DNA of 64,000 nucleotides from Thamnaconus septentrionalis (GCA_009823395.1 CM020510.1:15239773-15303772); one strand, 5' to 3'; numbered from the stretch's first letter, positions 50,773-62,299 are shown. The notes: generated by a model from the sequence alone, not told the origin. Made by a program: numbers and translations.

Positions 50773-53332
50773 ATTTTTCTGTTTCCTTCTTTGTCTTCTT
50801 CTGTGGTTCTCAAGGGCAACGGAAAACTGTCACTTCCTCCTTTTATCCCAACTAAAGACCCTGATTGGTTATGTGTTACTGAGTCCATCTGAGGTAGCCT
50901 TGGGTAGCTTGGCGAAACACATGTGCAAAGCTTCAGAATCAAAATCTCAGCTACCCTGCTGCCTTGTAAGAAAAAAAATCCTTGTAGAGCTCTATCTGCA
51001 TGCACATTCTGTACCGAACACATCACAATGAAGTGTATAAAGTAAGGTCAGTGTTATCATTACCACTACAAGTCTGCCATCTCCTGAGAACGTGGTTCAC
51101 TTTTTGATATTTGCTATGAGAGCATATAAAAAAGACAGCCATTAGCATAGTTGCGCTCCGGCACGCTGCATGAATTAAACATGCGGGGTTGGACGGACAC
51201 AAGTCAATCTGCAATATCACACAGGTTGATGCACATTCTTCCCCGGTGCAGAGTACGCGTGTTCCATATCCACTGTATGAAAGAAGATAGGGAGAAGATG
51301 AGATATGAGGATGACGAGCAGAGGGACAATAATTCACTGCAGGATGACGGGGTGAGAGCTGCAACCCCTGCCAGCCATCTATCACCGGAGCATCAGGTGT
51401 TACCAGAGCCACATAGCCGACAGACACCACCTCGCCTGCCTCGCCCCTCCCCAACCTAAAAGAAAATCTTTTGGTCTTTGGCAACGAGGACCTTGAATAG
51501 AATCACCCAAGACAGAGCCCTCTGCTCAACTCTGGTCTTTTTATTTAACATCCGCTTTTTCAGTCTTTGTGACGGATAGAAATCAAGCAAATGAATCATG
51601 TTCCCCTGGCTTTAAATCCTTTAAATCCGGCGGTGAGATCCAGTCTAATCTGACAGATGCTTTACCTAATGGGTGCCTCTAATTCATTTTTAAGCTTATC
51701 TTGACTTGCGCCACTGCAATACTTGACACAAATGGTTGTGAAAACGCACTCTCACCGAGCCCCACATCGCACATCAACAGCCGGGACTTTTTTTTTTTTA
51801 GGACGTTGTCTCTTCACGATTCACGTCAACACGGTCCCAGGGCGGCGGTCTGTGCACAGCATCATTTGGCAGGGAGAGGTTACAGAGATGAATATTGATG
51901 GTATGAAATGCCTGCGGCCAAACCTCTGCCCCGGAATCTGACACCCGGCATGCTGCATCACCAAACTCAACCAGGAATACAGGCCCACAATTCTCTTTTA
52001 TTATGGGGCCAGTAGCAGTGACAATACATATCTGGCACCAAACCCAGAGCTCGGCTCCCTTGACGAAAAAAAAATATGCGAAAAAAAAACCTAACAAGAA
52101 AAAATGCCAGAGGCAACAGGGAGCCAGGAAGACAGATTGCACAATTTAAACTGAACGGTAGTACTGACAGGATTCAAGTTGGGGTGGGGCAAATTGAATT
52201 AGCTGGATTTCTTTTGTAAGCAATGGCACACCGCCGAGGACACAACTCAGATTCTGAAGCACGAGGCAGAGGCACAAAACTCAGCCGTGGCAATTTGATG
52301 CCCCAAAATGGAAAATGATAAGGCAGAATAATCCTGATGCTTTTCACCTGGCCGGGCCTCGCAAACAGCAGCAGTCAGACACTGCAGCAGCAGAGCCGCT
52401 CCAGCCTCTCTGTGACTCTTGTGCCACATGACAACCGGCACTCATGTGTAAAAATCCCTTCCCACTCTTTGCTTTTTAAAAATAACTCTGTGAGGGAGGT
52501 TGGTTTGCGTTTGGAAAATTTGTGTCAACTCCGTCCAAAGTCCAGGAGGAACATGTTCCTTAGGGGGTGGGGTGGGGGTGGGGTTCAAAGCAGACATAGA
52601 CAGTGCGGTAACATATAGCAAATATATCAGTCTCACAATATTAAGACAAGTGTCTTGGAAAAACAATTACTTTAAAGTCTATTTCAGCTTTAAATAGCAG
52701 ATTAGAAGACTGGAAACATGTAGTGAACCTGTCTGTTATGTCAACCCACAGTTTACTGGTGGTCAGGTTCACAATGGACAAAAATGAAGCCCAATTGCTT
52801 CATCTGTAGAGAAGCCCGTTACATTCACCAGGGACCATGTTCAGGGAATTATTGTTACTTTTATTATATGTATGTTTTGTCAGTCAGCTTGACAAGTTAT
52901 CAAAGGTTGGATTCCTCCTCAGTTGATGTGCTACTCTGAAAAATATGGCACTTACATATTCAAAGACCTCCTAGTTTGTATTGGCGTCACCTTAATATTA
53001 GGCTGAATTATGTAAAAAGTGGAATCTCGGTGAAATCTTTCATCCCTTTCTTTGAGACATCGGGAAACAGGAAGCCGTTATTGACGACCGCTGACGAGAA
53101 CAAAACTCAGCCCTGGTTACGGCTGTGAAAAAGAGGCCGGACAGACAAATTTTGGGTCCCTGGGTTTGTGTCCCACTGCCTCTCTCGCTAAACAAAACAA
53201 ACCAAAAAATGAGAAAGACATTTGTACAAAGTTTCCCACGTAACTCGGCTGTATTGACTCACATCTGCTTTGAGCCGACAGATAATCTTTCCAGCCTCAT
53301 AATCCTCTGTGTGAATTTGGTTTGTTCTCGGC

Positions 53333-53333
<1 letters not shown>

Positions 53334-53395
<62 letters not shown>
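53334..53395 (+). repeat. (CA)n microsatellite, about 31 units
   Basis: Pure CA array in the intergenic region, about 4 kb upstream of the pitpnm3 promoter. Confidence 0.97.
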
Positions 53396-53400
<5 letters not shown>

Positions 53401-54768
53401 TTCCTTGCTCACGACCAGCAGCTGGTTCAAAGGCCATTTATCATCCCCACACGGCAAAAGATGGGGCTCTATTCATCACGGATGTCCAGCCGTCACGCTT
53501 GTTTTATGAGATCTTGCAAAGCCTCAAAATAATTGGACTCAAAAAGAAGTCCTGCATGAAAGGGGAAATGACGCATTTGCAGCATTAGTAACCGCTTGAC
53601 AGATGGCGTAAGTGAGGCTGTCGGTCTCAGCAGAAAATCACTCCTGGATAACAGCAAACAGGAGCGGAGAGCCGTGAAAGATTCCGAGTCCGTCTGCCTT
53701 CAGCCGAGCATAAGCTCGAAAATATTTGAACATGACCCAGATGTCACAGCGCGGCTCTGGTGTACCTGTACAGCGCAGTCCCTGGCTCACGGCACCGTGA
53801 ATATTATTCCATGTCGCGTTGCATCCTCTCCCGGCTCTGAAATTAGCTTCAGTAATGAGTCAGTGCAGGCTAGCGGCAAGGTCGGAGCTCCCTGACTTTG
53901 CAGATCATCACCACGTGCAAAATGCCGCTAATGGGGTTTGTAAACACTCATGCCTTTTGGATCGATAAAGGGGAAATGAGGTTACAAAAAAAAAGAAAAC
54001 TACACACAGTGACATCGCTTGAAGAGTAAAGAAGAGACGTGGATAATAAAGTGAGGAGGTGGGGGATTTCACCATCCTGTGTGTTTGCTGACAGCTTTGT
54101 TTTAAAGTGAAAAACACTAAGTGGTCGCAACCTTTGTCTCAGCTGACATATTAGAAATTTCTGAACCATGACAATGGAAAAATAATTAGAAATGTGGCCA
54201 CATGGAAAAATACAGCAGGAGCAAATTGGTTTGTTCCATATCTCCCCCCTGCCTTCCTCTCTCCCTCTCTCTCTCCCCAGCGTGACAGCTTCAGCCGCTG
54301 AAACTAGGGTGAAGACAGAAATCCTCCTCTGCCGGCCGGAGGCGACTGAATTTTCCCCTCACTTGAAAAGAAGCCCTTGAGCCAGGACGCCACAGTGACG
54401 CCCACACAGCGCCCAGAGTGGAATACAAACAGGGTGGAGGCTGATTCCATGTGAGCTAACTCGTTCAGTCACTGTACGCCCCCCCAGCCGCCCGGTTCTT
54501 CATCAAAAGCTGCTCCCCACAGGCCGGTGGAACATCTGGATGTGTCCCCTCCGCTCTGTCTGCACGGCTTTCATCTGGTGCTCAAAGGGACTGAGACACT
54601 CGACTCGACTCTGCGTCGTCCACTCCCATCTTTTTATTTTGAACTGCAAATTCCGCCATTGTTCCACAGGAGTGACTTGATCAAAGGCAACAGTTCCCGG
54701 GAGGCAAATAAAGGGAATAAATATCTAAATAAAAGCATTAAAATGTTGTTTTTAAAACATATTAAAAC

Positions 54769-55138
54769 ACACGGTGGCGCAGAGGTTTGCGCTGCCGCCT
54801 CACAGCAAGAAGGTCATGGGTTTGATTCTGGGCCTGGGATCTTTCTGTGTGGTGTTTGCATTTTTCTCCCTGTGTCTGTGTGGGTTCTCTCCAGGTTCTC
54901 CGGCTCCCTCCCACAGTCCAAAAACATGCATGTGTGGTCAATTGGAAACTCTAAATTATGTCTATGTGAGTGCGAATGGTGGTTTGTCTTTGTTTGCCTC
55001 TATGTCAGCCTGTGATGAACTGGCGACTTGTCCAGGGTGTCACCCTGCCTTCCTCTATGACAGCTGGGACAGGCTCCAGCAGACCCCCGTGACCCTGAGC
55101 TCAGGAAGAAGGCGGTATTGAAAATGGATGGATGGATA
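54769..55138 (+). mobile_element. tRNA-derived SINE, nearly full-length
   Basis: Same family as the element at 61 kb: ACACGGTGGCGCAGAGGTTT start, a worn B box (GGGTTTGATTCTG), the CCTCCCACAGTCCAAAAACA segment, ACTGGCGACTTGTCCAGGGT, and a GGAT-repeat tail. It lies between the kiaa0753 poly(A) candidate and the intergenic region. No clear target duplication is visible. ORFs of 162 and 115 aa through it are not genes. Confidence 0.88.
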
Positions 55139-55317
55139 CTTTCATTGATATTGCCTCACAGTTATCCCAATTTCCTGGGTTGGCACATTAACTAGCTCAG
55201 GGAGATGTAGCGCTACGCTGCCTCAGGACCATTTACCTGGCATTAAGGAGGAAACCATGTTATAATAGAATAACACACGGTGCCCTTAGCTTCCTGCATC
55301 CTTTTGATGGCGACTAA

Positions 55318-55323
55318 TTTATT
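55318..55323 (-). other. Candidate poly(A) signal AATAAA for kiaa0753
   Basis: This is the first canonical AATAAA I see on the minus strand downstream of the kiaa0753 stop, about 405 nt into the presumed 3' UTR. It lies between the stop codon and a SINE at 54.77-55.14 kb. Position and sequence fit a 3' end, but no GT-rich element or transcript evidence confirms it. Confidence 0.4.
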
Positions 55324-55728
55324 TCCATACTCCAGCATCAGAAGCGTGTGAGTAATCCTCAGGGGGGTGGGTTTTAACCCAAGTGCGAGGTAATCTCATA
55401 ATCCTCTGTAATGTCGTAATGGTCCCTCTCGCGCTTATCTAAACTAAACTAACTTTCCCTGTGGAATTCAATTCAATCGCAGATAGGAAGAGCGAAGCAT
55501 AAAGGGGAACCTGGCTAATGTTGTCTGTGCTGCGGAACAATCTCATCTGCTGGAGCTCCTTGAAAGAATAACATTAACAATCACATTTAAATAACAGTTT
55601 TCTTATAAAAAAGGAGGTAAAAAAAAAAAAGCACATTCATGAAACTCCGAAAAAGTGGAAATTGTCGCAGTGCATAATTTACACAAGTCATTTGGAGGAG
55701 AGCCATGTGTTGACTTTGGTGTAGAATC

Positions 55729-55882
55729 CTATTGGCTGGCCAAAGCTGCAGCCAAAACAGGCGGCGACTGGATCGGCTGCAGAAACTCGGAGGTGAAGAC
55801 GGCCTCAGCGTATTCCTCCACCACGTCCTGAAACTCTGCTGCCACTTCAGCCACAGCGTCTGACAGCAGCTCGTCTGCAAGG
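55729..55882 (-). CDS. kiaa0753: kiaa0753 (moonraker/OFIP) last coding exon with stop
   Basis: The acceptor is TTTTCTCTCCGCAG|. Its first base completes a Ser codon left by the previous exon. It encodes LADELLSDAVAEVAAEFQDV, then VEEYAEAVFTSEFL, matching SEELVDEALGAVAAELQDM and EDYAEAVFTSEFL at the human KIAA0753 C-terminus. After SEFL the fish protein runs on for about 17 residues (QPIQSPPVLAAALASQ) before TAG at 55729-55731, whereas the mammalian protein ends within about 4. The reading frame shifts away from any long ORF in other frames, so only splice logic and family match identify it. The intron to the previous exon is 2,751 bp. Confidence 0.95.
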
Positions 55883-58633
55883 CTGCGGAGAGAAAAGTTT
55901 GAAATGTAAATGTGTAAAAAAATATATATATATAATTGGAAAAGAAGTAGCTAAGTAGTGTAATTATTATATTATACAACACATTTAACTCCTAATACTA
56001 GAAATCCCAGAATGCTCTGCTGGTATTTTGGTCAATTTTGGCCCCCTGTGTATTTGTGTTTGACACCATGGGTCTAGAGTGTCTTACCAAACCAAATAAA
56101 TGGCAATGAAATAAATGTAGATTACTTTCATTTTAATATTACACCATTAGAGTGAAAGTGCAGACGATTAAAATAAAACGCAAATGACAACCATCACTAA
56201 ATAATGGACTCTTTGAAACTGTGCTAAATTAAAAATAAGCCAGGTCTGTGTGATGGTGAACAACAGTGCATAACATGAATTAAGGAGAGGGTGTTTAACT
56301 ATTTAGCCAACTAGTTGCCTAGTTGCCTGCATCCCATTTCAATGATGAGTCAACACAACTCAATGTAAATCTTCAGCTTTGGACCAAAAACTCGTCGCAG
56401 CACCTTCTCCTCGCCACTGTTTCAACAGATCTTCACATTTGGGGCCTTAAAAAGAAACGAAATGAAGAAAAACAGCGTGCATGTCTGCTGTGGCGGGTGC
56501 AGCAGCGAGATAAATTTGGCTGTTTTGATCAATATCTGGGTCAGCACACACACACAAGCACGGGATAACTAAAGGTGGCATACTTTCTTTCCACAACTGG
56601 GCTTGCAGGCGCCCAGAGAAACAGAAAATCTTTGGAGTTGGTGGTGCAACAAGCTACGGCTAAAGCTAAGACAAGATGTTAGCAATAAGCGCTACTCGAG
56701 GGATTACTGGAGCGAGGATGCAGACCACGGTGGCACTTTCATTGAAAGTCACATTAAAAGAACATAAAATTTGCTCTGCGGGCGACATTGTCTCACTTTG
56801 CTCCCGAACGGCTGTGGTGTTTAGTTAAGCAGCGTGGTGCATGCGTCGGGGCTAGCTAGCCAACGAGGCAGCGACGTGCAGCTGATGTTGCACAGCGAAG
56901 ATGCAACCGGCCGCCCTCCAAGCTTTTGCCCTCCCTCTCTAAATGCCTTCCGTGGGCTCTTCATTCGATGGATATGCGAGATAAATCCAAGGGATTGAGG
57001 AAACTTTGTATCTGGCCCAGCCTCAATATCAGGATGCAGGATTCTGGAGTCTTAGGAAAAGAAAATATAGACTTGAAAGTGGATATGATAGTATGGAAGC
57101 GATCTGTTGCCATACTAAAATAAAAAAAAAGTGGGGGGGAGGGCTCTGTATCACGTAATTTCAACTAAGTTTCTCGTTTTTAACGAGATCATTTTCACAT
57201 TTTACATGAAACTGTCACATTATTTCAGAAAAGTTTCACATCCTTCCATGATCATTTTCATGTTTTTGCGTTATAATTTTCTTCTTATTTCACAATGCCG
57301 GATCACACCTAACCTAAACGATGCATCTGCAAGGCACAATTTGATTAAACTGCACTTTAAGTTTGTTTTGACTCATGGCGACACCCTGAACTAAATGAGC
57401 TGCGTCGATGAGATTAATATTAGTATGCGCACTTTGAAGAGGATTTTGAGATGCATGGTGTTGCACCAGTTGTAGGAAGAATGAATCTTGACTGTGGCAA
57501 ATCCACATTTTGAGCCACGGTGAAGTAGCAGGAGCTCAATGGGACACACGTCAGTTCAGTTGAAGACACATGGAGACTAGTCTAGGTCTAGTACAGTGCT
57601 GTTTGTTGCCTTGTTTCATTGAGTTTTGTTTCGTTATCATGAAATAACATGAAAATTATCCAGCATAAATGTAAAACATAAAATAACATGATAGTTTCAT
57701 GTAAAAACATGACAGTTTTGTGTTATTTTGTGACACTGAGCCCTTTTTTTTCAGTATTGCAACAATGCCCTTTCGTATGATGGATTTCAGACACGGCATA
57801 AATAGCTGAGGGATTGAACAACGTGTGTTTCGCGACTAAATTCTCACCACTTTGCAATCAATCTGTTAGTCGAAAGACAGGCAGAGCTTCAAGGGGGTTT
57901 GGGGGGCTTTGCCTCGTAACAACATAGGCCGCTCATTACCATGTCATCACACAGGCAGGCTTATTCTCCGTGGTAGCCTGGTGTGTTGCCTCTGCGGACG
58001 TGTTCTCGCTCGTACCGCCGAGATAATTGGAGAGATTTTCTCTGCGCCGTGTCCTTATTTTACTCCGACGTCAAACAAGGGAGAGACGCGGCACAAGCCG
58101 CGGAGTTTATGGAACATTTTTCGACACTGAATTCAAGCCAGAAGGAAATTACGCTTCTGCCAATGAAACACACAGACCTGGAAAAAGCAGTTGAACGTGT
58201 GGACCGAGCGGCCGAGGGAGCCTTCTGCACTGCAGCAACTTAGAAATTCTGTTAAACATGCTAATGTGCGAGTGGGTGGGAGGGGGAAAAAAACGCCGGA
58301 GACACTCGACGCAGTGAAGAGCGACCTCTGCGCGACCCCTCTCGCGACGAGCACTTCAGAGCGAAGTCTGTCAAACACAGCTGGAGATGCGGAGCGAGAC
58401 CTCGACGGAACAAAGCCGGCTTTTATGCAGCTGCGGTTACGAAAAAGCAACAACAAAAACAAAAACAAGCCATGAGTGTGACGCTGCTGCTGATACGAAA
58501 GAGATTTTTCTGCGGTAATTTGACCGGGAGCTAATTTAGCGATGTTTGATGGCACCGTTTGGTTATCCAGAGGGAAGAAATAAGCTACTTGGTGTTATTT
58601 CTTTTTGTGTTATATTCTATTTCGCTACGTTAC
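55883..58633 (-). other. kiaa0753 last intron
   Basis: This 2,751-bp intron has canonical GT-AG ends and matching phase (AG|C gives Ser). It contains a MITE-like inverted-repeat element (57113-57756). ORFs on both strands at 57.9-58.5 kb show no family resemblance or splice pattern and look like chance frames in GC-richer DNA. Confidence 0.7.
57113..57756. mobile_element. MITE-like inverted-repeat element in kiaa0753 intron
   Basis: The left end reads TACTAAAATAAAA... then GGGCTCTGTATCAC (57141-57154). The right end, reverse-complemented, reads TACTGAAAAAAAA then GGGCTCAGTGTCAC (57731-57744): 12 of 14 positions match in the second block and the order is the same. Inner segments also pair loosely (ACATGAAACT with a C/T change, and TTTCATG/CATGAAA motifs). 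Both ends are bounded by TA, as after a TA-target insertion. There is no transposase ORF, so it would be non-autonomous. Similarity also continues a few bases outside the TA (GTTGC), so the exact ends are unsure. Confidence 0.55.
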
Positions 58634-58870
58634 CTGTCGGCCACGGCCCAGGGATCGAAGCTGCCCACAGCCTCGTGCGACACGTCTCGCAGGTAGGCGT
58701 CGTACGCTGCCCTGTACCGCCGAATGTTTCCCAGCGTGCCGCTGGTCACCGAGATAGCCGCTCCCCTGCTCGGCTCGGCCGGACCTGGGAAGGTGGGCCT
58801 GGGCTGCCGTGCATCCTGGAATACCACCGCCACCTCCTCCTCTGCCGCCAGGCTGCTGTCAGAGGCCAAA
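58634..58870 (-). CDS. kiaa0753: kiaa0753 (moonraker/OFIP) penultimate coding exon
   Basis: This 237-nt exon has a strong acceptor (CTTCTGTTTCCTTCACGCACAG) and donor GACAG|GTAACG. It enters in phase 2 and leaves in phase 2. The 3' half encodes [20 protein letters not shown] followed by WAVAD, matching [20 protein letters not shown] of human KIAA0753. The 5' half (a proline-rich PRPTFPGPAEPS stretch) is less conserved. KIAA0753/moonraker is a centriolar-satellite and centriole protein that works with OFD1 and FOR20/CEP20 in centriole duplication and ciliogenesis; human mutations cause ciliopathies. A plus-strand ORF of 267 aa covers the same DNA and is an antisense shadow. Confidence 0.93.
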
Positions 58871-59232
58871 CTGTGCGTGAAGGAAACAGAAGAGGATGTC
58901 GAGGGGGGGGTTCAGGTTCCCATTTTTTCTGGCCCCCCCGAGTGCCATATGAACTGCCCGTGAAAGCTGTGAAGTGGACTGTTGTTTATTGGCGAGGAGG
59001 CCGCGGCGGAGTGCAGTCCGCCATCGACCGGATTCACTTACTGCGCCCCAATATGAACAGCGGGACCATAAATTTTCGGATCAGGATACAAGAGAGCTCT
59101 CTGGCCCAGCCCGCGCCGCCAGTGAGAAGGGGGGCTCAGCTGGGCACTGCCACACTGCGGCTGTATAATCCTCTGCTTTCTGACAAATCAGCCGGGCTCC
59201 TGCCATGGCCGGGCCGCCGCTGCGCTATATTT

Positions 59233-59256
59233 AGTGTGTGTGTGTGTGTGTGTGCG
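59233..59256 (+). repeat. (GT)n microsatellite
   Basis: Short GT array passing into GCGCGC, 360 bp upstream of the kiaa0753 penultimate exon. Confidence 0.9.
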
Positions 59257-59544
59257 CGCTCCTGGAGCAAAGTGCCTTTCTATTGTGCTCCCCAGCCTCA
59301 GCTGAACTTGGTCTGTTATGGCTGTGAGGAAACCATAAGGTGGCCGTAAACACGAAGGCGGCACCACGGCAGGGTGATAAATTTCCACCCCCCCCGAAAA
59401 AAAAACAACTTTATAGATATTCAGAAAACAGGATAGCTGGGGCTCTGTATGCGGCCTTTCAGCAAGATTGATGCGGAGAGGGGCGGGAAAAACGTGGTCT
59501 TAGAGGGCGGAACAGGCACCTGGAAGCAGCGGGCATGTACCGGA

Positions 59545-59568
59545 GCCCTTTGTGATGTCACAAAGGGC
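59545..59568. other. Inverted repeat around TGATGTCA
   Basis: GCCCTTTGTGA and TCACAAAGGGC are exact inverted copies around TG, so the centre reads TGATGTCA, a CRE/ATF-like octamer. A related TTGTGATGTCACAAAGG occurs at 44339-44355. Confidence 0.7.
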
Positions 59569-60230
59569 CAACTTTGACCGCAATGTGCCGTTACGCACCC
59601 TTTCTGAAAATTGGTGCAAGCAAAAGGAGTAAAAGATGGAGTTTTCTTAAAGTCAGAACACATTGGTAACCGTCACGTTGTCTCGGACCTTGAAGTTGGC
59701 CTCCATTGAGAAAATGCAATCTTATAAGCAGCACAGTTGCCAAAAGTGAAGGTTCCGCTTTAAATCTCACTCACCCCAAGACGCCTTTCAGGCCAAATTG
59801 TGACTTTCTAAGACAAATGCTGCGCATCAGTCAGCCACAACATTAAAAAAAAAAAAAAAAACTCAGACGGACGAAGAGCTCGACGTCCTCGTGGCGGGAA
59901 CAAAGTGCTCACGCCAAAACCCCGGGCGCTGGCTGGGAATCACGTGGACGCCCTTTTTTCCCACGAAACCCACACAAACACAGTGCTTCCCAACGGCTAC
60001 GATTTCTTGGCGCTTCCCAAGTTGCTCAACATGATTTGGACGTGGTATATTTTGAGGACAGGTGGCTCTTTGTCGTGTGTCTGGTGCTGCTCCTGGCCGG
60101 GTTCTTGTGGCCGGGGGTGTTGTTTTGTCTTGTCAAAAGTGTGTGCATCAGTTGCCATACAAAGACCCCGGTTCTCCCTTTTCTGTTGAATGACAAACTT
60201 TGGCAGATGGAGGAGCTTCATTTTTATTTG

Positions 60231-60262
60231 TTGTCTATTATTGTTAGAACAATAATAGACAA
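60231..60262. other. Perfect 15-bp arm palindrome
   Basis: TTGTCTATTATTGTT (60231-60245) is followed, after AG, by its exact reverse complement (60248-60262). It sits 28 bp before a tetranucleotide array. Confidence 0.92.
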
Positions 60263-60290
60263 AAAGTAACACAAAAGTTATTGCAGGTGG

Positions 60291-60332
<42 letters not shown>

Positions 60333-60381
60333 CCTACCTATCCATCCATCCATCCATCCAACCATCCATCCATCCATCCAC
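60291..60381 (+). repeat. (TCTA)n / (CCAT)n compound array
   Basis: TCTA units shift through CTAC to CCAT units, with one AACC interruption. Confidence 0.97.
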
Positions 60382-60496
60382 TTATGCTTGTTTTTGTCCT
60401 TCATACCTGAGAGGACAACTAAAGCTTTATACATAGAGGCAGGTGAGCATGTAGACCAGCTTGATTAAATTAAAAACACAAATATACGCATGCACG

Positions 60497-60600
<104 letters not shown>

Positions 60601-60942
60601 ATGTACAATATTTCAGAGTGGGGCTCCTCACCATGGATACATGAGTCTTATCTGCTGCCAAACAGCTGTTTGCTAAAATAAAATCTGGTTATTGCTCAAA
60701 TGAAGAATAAAGGAAGCTAAGATAATAAATTATTAATATATTTTTTTCCTGTGTTAAAATACCGGCGTAACATTAACAACAACAACAATCAAAAAAATTC
60801 CCACAAACAAGAATCCAAAGCCCCTCCCCTCCCCTGCCTGGTCGTTAAGCTACGAGTCAAGAGGAAGCCTAATGAGTCCCGACAGAGCCTCAAAGAACAG
60901 CCTCTGCACCTGTTAACAATAAAACGAGAGAGTTCTTTCTTA

Positions 60943-61350
60943 ACACTGAATTGGAATAAGCGGGTATAGAAGATGGGCGACACGGTGGCGCAGTGGTTAG
61001 CGCTGCCGCCTCACAGCAAGAAGGTCGTGGGTTCGATTCCGGGGCCCGGGCCTGTGACCTTTCTGTGTGGAGTTTGCATGTTCTCCCCGTGTCTGCGTGG
61101 GTTCTCTCCGGGTTCTCTGGCTTCCTCCCACAGTCCAAAAACATGCATGTGAGGTCAATTGAATATTCTAAATTGTCCGTAGGTGTGCATGTGAGTGTGA
61201 ATGGTTGTTTGTCTCTATGTGGCCCTGCGATGAACTGGCGACTTGTCCAGGGTGTTACGCTGCCTTCGCCCTAAGGCAGCTGGGATAGGCTCCAGCAGAC
61301 CCCCGTGACCCTGAATAGGAATAAGCGGGTATAGAAGATGATGAATGAAT
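60943..61350 (+). mobile_element. tRNA-derived SINE with an extra 5' copy of its tail
   Basis: The main unit begins near 60976 (GGCGACACGG). It has an A box TGGCGCAGTGG (60986-60996) and a B box GGTTCGATTCC (61030-61040). The body includes TGCATGTTCTCCCCGTGTCT and ACTGGCGACTTGTCCAGGGT, and the tail AAGCGGGTATAGAAGATG with GAAT repeats. Directly 5' of it, 60943-60975, lies another copy of the tail (GGAATAAGCGGGTATAGAAG). The whole is flanked by the perfect 13-bp direct repeat GAGTTCTTTCTTA (60930-60942 and 61351-61363), so both parts inserted together. Confidence 0.9.
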
Positions 61351-61541
61351 GAGTTCTTTCTTATTTTTCAGAAAAATCCCAACCCCATCGGCGCCGCCGC
61401 TCGAGTCCTCCGCTGAGAGCCTCGACGATCAGCACCTTAATTAAGCAGGGCGGTGAAAAGACATAATCAATAAAAGCCAAGCAGTGTTCCTATTAGTCAT
61501 AAGAAAAAAATCAGAGGGGCCTCTTAGTCGTGTTTGTATTG

Positions 61542-61568
61542 ATGTGTGTGTGTGTGTGTGTGTGTGTG
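61542..61568 (+). repeat. (TG)n microsatellite
   Basis: Short TG array downstream of the 61-kb SINE. Confidence 0.9.
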
Positions 61569-62299
61569 GCCCATGATTGCATGCATGACTGTGCTCCAGC
61601 TGAGGGCAGCGACCAGCGTGTCTCTCCAGGGCCTCGGAGATGTGGGCTGTAAACAACTAATCAGGGCTGAGCCGGCGCACACAACGCTGTCTTTCCACAT
61701 TTCACTCTTCCACAGCCCCGGTATTAAACGCCTCCTCCCTGCATCCATGCAGAGAGAAAAAAACAAAAAGGATGAAAACAAACGTCTCAGAGTCTATGCG
61801 TTCCGTAGGTTGCCTCTGTGCTTATTTTTGGCTACCGTTTGCAGTTATTTTCTTTTTTTTTTAATGTTATGAAACTAAAATGCAAGATCACAGTTCACAG
61901 CGGCCGGAGAGATATATTAGGGAGTGAACTCCCACAGCCATGCATGACAACTCCAGAGCACGGATGTATTATAAGAACTGGATACCGGACTGGCAATAGG
62001 GCGGCGTGCCGATTTATTTCCAGTGGCCACTAGAAGTAATGCAGCCAAAAAAAAATTCCATGGGCCCAAAAAGCATTTTTCCCATAGACCTCGATACAAA
62101 AATAAACACATTTAAAACAGCTGACAGGACGACTGTGACCTGACAGGCGATCCATAGCGAATCTTTGTATTATAGGTTTTTCAGTTATGGTCTTTTAGTC
62201 ATTTAAAAAAATGATAAAGGCTAGAAAATCACCAGAAAAGTTTATAGCCAGCGTGACGTCACCACGTCTGGGGACCTGCTCGGAGTGGCAGATCCTTAA

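Larger units (their letters stand above)
49700..55317. other. Intergenic region between kiaa0753 3' end and pitpnm3 promoter
   Basis: About 5.6 kb lies between two genes on the same strand. It holds a tRNA-like SINE (49975-50115), a diverged SINE (50523-50772), a CA array (53334-53395) and a full-length SINE (54769-55138). Stretches at 51.6-52.1 kb and 53.0-53.9 kb are low in repeats and could include pitpnm3 upstream regulatory DNA. No coding exon is recognised. Confidence 0.55.

Noticed and set aside
54527..55121. ORFs of 162 and 115 aa
   Set aside because: Both read through the SINE at 54769-55138.
57909..58555. Overlapping ORFs on both strands in the kiaa0753 intron
   Set aside because: No similarity to any family I know and no consistent splice sites; GC-richer DNA explains them.
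58546..59349. 267-aa plus-strand ORF
   Set aside because: It is antisense to the kiaa0753 penultimate exon, whose splice sites and family match are clear, and it runs through a GT array.
60976..61050. tRNA gene
   Set aside because: A and B boxes are present, but the arms do not pair into a tRNA and the unit continues into a SINE body with a tail and target duplication.
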